The notes beneath the pieces were generated by a model, which worked only from the letters and a program-made list of their open reading frames with translations, searched no databases and was not told the origin of the DNA. A program made the position numbers and the translations under genes. This document shows, in pieces, positions 61,139-64,000 of a DNA stretch of 64,000 nucleotides. Position 1 is the first letter of the stretch, and each line of letters begins with the position of its first letter. The DNA lies in NCBI RefSeq assembly GCF_019710475.1, contig NZ_JAJFAX010000003.1:186001-250000 (forward strand). Direction: 5' to 3'. The DNA comes from Glycomyces sp. TRM65418. Lineage in GTDB: Bacteria > Actinomycetota > Actinomycetes > Mycobacteriales > Micromonosporaceae.

Positions 61139-63054
61139 CACGCTTCCTCCTCGCCTGGGACGAGGGTGCGCGCCTTGGCCAGCACCTCGTCGAGCTGTTT
61201 GACCTTCTGGGCCATGGAGTCGCGGCGCTGCTTGAGCGCGGCCTGCTTCTTGGCCCGGGCGGCCTGGTCGGCCTTGGCGGCGTTCTCGGCGGCCGAGATG
61301 CGCGCGTCGAACTCGGCGGCGCGCCGCTCCAGGGCGTCGTCCAGGGTCGAGTTGAAGACGAACTCCACTTCGGTGAACCGGAAGCTGATCTCCTCGTTGA
61401 GGTTCGCCCGCGCTTCGGCGATGATCCGCTGGATCCACTGTTTCGCGGCCTGCCGGTTGCCTTGGATCTTGCGGCGGTACAGCAGGAACGCGGCGGCGGC
61501 GAGGCCGACGCCGACGCCCGAGGCCGACAGGGCGACCGCGCCGATGCCGGTGAGCGCCCCGAGGCCGACCGCGCCGGCGCCCATGGTCACCACGCGCCCG
61601 GCCATCATCGCCACACCCGCGGAGGACGCCACGAGCAGCGCCCCGTCGGTGTTGGCGTCGCGGCGGGCCCGCCCGGAGGCGGCGGTGCGCAGTCCCGCGG
61701 AGATCGAGTTGGTGGCCTGGCGCAGTTCGTCGTCGTTGAACACCTGCCGCAGGACGCGTTCGGCCAGGAGCACGAACCGCTGGTGCAGCTCGCCCGACAG
61801 GCGCGCGGCGATGCCCTGCAGGGCGATGTCGACGCGCTGCGGCAGCGATTCGAGCGCGGCCTTGTTGGCCTTCTCGACCTCGTCGAGCAGGGCCTCTTCG
61901 AGTTCCTGCAGGTGCGTGCGCAGGCGGCCCTGGACTTCGATCTTGGCGCGCTGGGTCTCCACGCGCAGGGCGAGGTTCGCCTTCTTCGTCTCGGTGCGGC
62001 GCAGCGCCAGGGCCTGCTTCTTCTCCTCCTTGAGCCGGTTGGCGGCCTCGGGGTCGGGGTCGTAGGCCTTCATGTCCTCGGCCGCGGAGACGGCCAGGCG
62101 CTGGAACTCGGTGCGCACGGCCCGGACGACGTTGGCGGCGACCAGGGCCTTCCCGGCGGTGGCGACCTTGACCAGGGCCCGCTGCATCCGGCCGATCCCC
62201 GACTCCTTCGCCAGGGCCTGGCGGGTGGGGCCGGTGGAGGCGAGCGCGTGCTCGGCGAGCATCGCCGAGACCGGGTAGTGCGGTGCGTGGCGGAAGCGCG
62301 GGGCGTGCGCCTCGATCAGGGACCGGTTCTCCTCCATGATCGTGCGCCACCCGGGGTAGGTGTCGGTCTTGGTGAGGGCGAAGACGACGAAGTTGACGCG
62401 CTTGGACGCCTCGGAGAGGAAGTCCAGTTCGGTCTTGGCCATGGGGCTGGAGGCGTCGGTGACCATGATGAGGCAGGTGGCGCGGCCGACCGCCTCGAGC
62501 GCGATCTGCGCGTGGTCGGGGTCGAGGCCGCCGGTGCCGGGGGTGTCGACCACGGACATGTGCTTGAGCAGCGCCGACGGGTGCCCCACCAGCATGCGCC
62601 GCGGCGGCACCATCCCGGGCGGCATGGTGCCCAGGCGGGTCGCCCAGTTGCGCAGGTCGCCCACGCCCAGGAGCATCGGGTCGGCGGCGCCGGGCTGCCA
62701 GGCGCGCACCGAGGCCTGCTCGGCGTACGCGAACTCCAGGTAGGCGGTGGTCGCGACCTGCGCGTCCACCGGCGACAGGCCCGGCATGCCCAGCAGAGCG
62801 TTGACGAGGGAGGACTTGCCGCGCTTGGTCTCGCCGACGACGACGGCGACGGGCTTCTCGGGCTGCCAGCGGGCGACTTCGTCGACTTCGGCGGCGGCCT
62901 TGGCGTCGACGGTCCGCAGCGAGGCGTTGCCGGCCTTGGCGGCCTTGACGCACAGCTTGTGGATCTGCGCGGCCGGGTTCGGCTTCGGGGCGGCCTTCTT
63001 CGCGGGCGCCGGCTTCGCGGCGGGCGGGGACGCGGGAGCGGTGGTGTCGGTCAT
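61138..63054 (-). CDS. Dynamin-like GTPase (IniA/DynA type)
   Basis: A 638-residue bacterial dynamin. G1 is GETKRGKSSL (about residue 71), G3 is DTPG (near 164), G4 is TKTD (near 228). A long helical bundle follows (residues 290-430), then a hydrophobic Gly/Ala-rich hairpin (about 478-528) suited to membrane insertion, and a coiled-coil C-terminus. It belongs with mycobacterial IniA and Streptomyces DynA/DynB, which remodel the plasma membrane, in septation or under envelope stress. A Lys/Ala/Pro-rich N-terminal tail precedes the G domain. It overlaps both neighbours by 4 bp. Confidence 0.9.
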   Translation of the reverse strand: MTDTTAPASPPAAKPAPAKKAAPKPNPAAQIHKLCVKAAKAGNASLRTVDAKAAAEVDEVARWQPEKPVAVVVGETKRGKSSLVNALLGMPGLSPVDAQVATTAYLEFAYAEQASVRAWQPGAADPMLLGVGDLRNWATRLGTMPPGMVPPRRMLVGHPSALLKHMSVVDTPGTGGLDPDHAQIALEAVGRATCLIMVTDASSPMAKTELDFLSEASKRVNFVVFALTKTDTYPGWRTIMEENRSLIEAHAPRFRHAPHYPVSAMLAEHALASTGPTRQALAKESGIGRMQRALVKVATAGKALVAANVVRAVRTEFQRLAVSAAEDMKAYDPDPEAANRLKEEKKQALALRRTETKKANLALRVETQRAKIEVQGRLRTHLQELEEALLDEVEKANKAALESLPQRVDIALQGIAARLSGELHQRFVLLAERVLRQVFNDDELRQATNSISAGLRTAASGRARRDANTDGALLVASSAGVAMMAGRVVTMGAGAVGLGALTGIGAVALSASGVGVGLAAAAFLLYRRKIQGNRQAAKQWIQRIIAEARANLNEEISFRFTEVEFVFNSTLDDALERRAAEFDARISAAENAAKADQAARAKKQAALKQRRDSMAQKVKQLDEVLAKARTLVPGEEEA

Positions 63055-63626
63055 GCCCGCACCTGCCCGCGGTAGACGGTGACGATCGGGTGGCGCAGGA
63101 GGCGGCCGCGGTCGGTGTACCCGGGGGTCTCGGTGCGGGCGATGATGCCGTCCTCGGCGGGGGATCCGGCGGCGATGACCGACCCCGCCTCGTGCACGGA
63201 CGGGTCGAACCGCTGCCCCGTGGCGTCCACTTGGGACACGCCGACGCGGGCGAACGCGCCGTCCAGGTGCTGCGCCAGCGCCGGGGAGGTGGCGCGGTCG
63301 CGCATCCAGATGCACGCGTCGACCAGGACGGTCCGGTCGGCCATGACCTGCGCGGCGCGGGCCGGCTCGGTCAGCTGCCCCACCGGGATCGGCCCCGTGC
63401 CGGGCCCGGGGGCAGGCGTGAGCGGGGGGACCGCCGGCGACCGGGGCGCCTGCGGTGCGATCGACCGTCCGGTCAGGACGGCGACGACGGCGGTTATGAC
63501 GACCGACCCGGCCGCGACGGCCAGGGTCACCGGATCGAACCCGCCGGTGAGGAACACCGCGCCAAGGGCGGCGGCGGCGAGGCCCACCAAGGCCCCCACC
63601 AGCGGTCCGCCGAGTCGAATCGTCAC
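63051..63626 (-). CDS. Membrane-anchored GrpE-like protein
   Basis: A 191-residue protein with two N-terminal membrane helices and a C-terminal region that resembles the beta-wing head of GrpE: GQRFDPSVHEAGSVIAA near 140-156, GYTDRGRLLRHPIVTVYRG near 169-187 (family pattern FDPxxHEA then GYxxxDRxLRPAxVxV). The long coiled-coil of GrpE is short or absent. GrpE exchanges nucleotide on Hsp70, so this may be a membrane-bound exchange factor. Start GTG 63626 follows GAGGAGAGC. It overlaps the dynamin gene by 4 bp. Confidence 0.72.
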   Translation of the reverse strand: MTIRLGGPLVGALVGLAAAALGAVFLTGGFDPVTLAVAAGSVVITAVVAVLTGRSIAPQAPRSPAVPPLTPAPGPGTGPIPVGQLTEPARAAQVMADRTVLVDACIWMRDRATSPALAQHLDGAFARVGVSQVDATGQRFDPSVHEAGSVIAAGSPAEDGIIARTETPGYTDRGRLLRHPIVTVYRGQVRA

Positions 63627-63642
63627 AATGCTCTCCTCATGT

Positions 63643-64000
63643 CTAGCCGAGTCTCTGGGCGAGTAGATGGAAACCACGATGCACCACGTTCGCCACCCGG
63701 GCCTGGGCCGGTGTGGCCCCGCCGTTGGCGAAGGCCCGCCAGCGCGCGGCCGCCTCGATGGCGGCGCGGCGCAGCTGCGGCCGGGGGGCGTCGGGCATGC
63801 CGAGGACGACGCCGGCGTCGTCGGTCAGGGCCAGGCGGGCCACTTCGGCCTCCATGGCCTCGGGCAGGGCGACCTGCCCGGTCGTGACCTGGGCGGCGGC
63901 CTCCAGCAGCGGCAGGCGGTGGTATTCGGGGCGGGCCACGATCGACTCGACCGCGCCGCGCAGCAGGTCCCGGTCGGCGGCGGGCCCGGAGGCGGCGGCC
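63643..64000 (-). CDS. C-terminal fragment of an unidentified helical protein
   Basis: The frame is open to the right edge, so only about 118 C-terminal residues are visible. They are helical and Ala/Arg-rich (e.g. RRAAIEAAARWRAFANGGAT, then ARVANVVHRGFHLLAQRLG at the end), with no motif I can name. Its stop lies 17 bp before the GrpE-like start, on the same strand, so it is a member of the unit. By neighbourhood in other actinobacteria it could be a second dynamin or an Hsp70-like protein, but the visible part does not prove it. Confidence 0.7.
   Translation of the reverse strand, partial: AAASGPAADRDLLRGAVESIVARPEYHRLPLLEAAAQVTTGQVALPEAMEAEVARLALTDDAGVVLGMPDAPRPQLRRAAIEAAARWRAFANGGATPAQARVANVVHRGFHLLAQRLG

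Overview
The window is a chromosomal segment of a high-GC Gram-positive actinomycete (Actinomycetota). The evidence is very high GC with frequent GTG and TTG starts, many four-base ATGA/GTGA gene overlaps, several start codons placed 7 nt after a -10 hexamer (leaderless mRNAs), and the actinobacterial block pgsA-like - gcvH - garA - DUF151 nuclease - MerR - gcvP. No rRNA, tRNA, phage or intact insertion sequence was seen. The genus cannot be fixed from the sequence.

Left part (1-28 kb). A truncated serine hydrolase is followed by an AT-richer scar with an 8-bp tandem repeat and a frameshifted allophanate-hydrolase remnant, then two DedA membrane proteins and a NarL-type two-component pair. 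A class I DAHP synthase gene follows a leaderless 23-codon leader peptide and a terminator hairpin that look like an aromatic amino acid attenuator. Next is a LacI-controlled L-rhamnose unit: an alpha-L-arabinofuranosidase on the minus strand, then rhamnose mutarotase, isomerase, a bifunctional aldolase/dehydrogenase, rhamnulokinase, a sugar ABC importer without its own ATPase, and a YesL-like protein. This fits use of pectin or rhamnogalacturonan debris. The glycine-cleavage block follows, with a glycine riboswitch in front of gcvP, then a von Willebrand A lipoprotein-like protein and pabB.

Middle (28-34 kb). Small hypothetical genes, an ankyrin protein, and a LysR regulator divergent from a type-B succinate dehydrogenase operon (sdhCAB).

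Catabolic island (34.5-51.9 kb). About seventeen genes form an acyl-CoA catabolic island: Zn alcohol dehydrogenase, SDRs, MaoC hydratase, thiolase, glutaryl-CoA-dehydrogenase-like ACAD, thioesterase, acyl-CoA synthetase, a second ACAD next to an APH-like kinase (the ACAD10/11 or levulinate LvaA/LvaC pairing), a complete Liv-type ABC importer, a quinone-oxidoreductase-like enzyme and a TetR regulator. Four copies of one inverted repeat (ACCG-N6-CGGTATG, usually preceded by AT-rich bases) sit in front of every transcription unit, so the island looks like one TetR regulon. A 43-codon gene hidden between livF and livH is coupled to both neighbours.

Right part (52-64 kb). A helical-repeat protein, a three-gene NIS siderophore cassette (PLP decarboxylase plus two IucA/IucC synthetases), a membrane DnaJ protein, a membrane-anchored molybdopterin oxidoreductase, and a coupled set of an extremely acidic protein, a dynamin-like GTPase, a membrane-anchored GrpE-like protein and a partial gene running off the edge.
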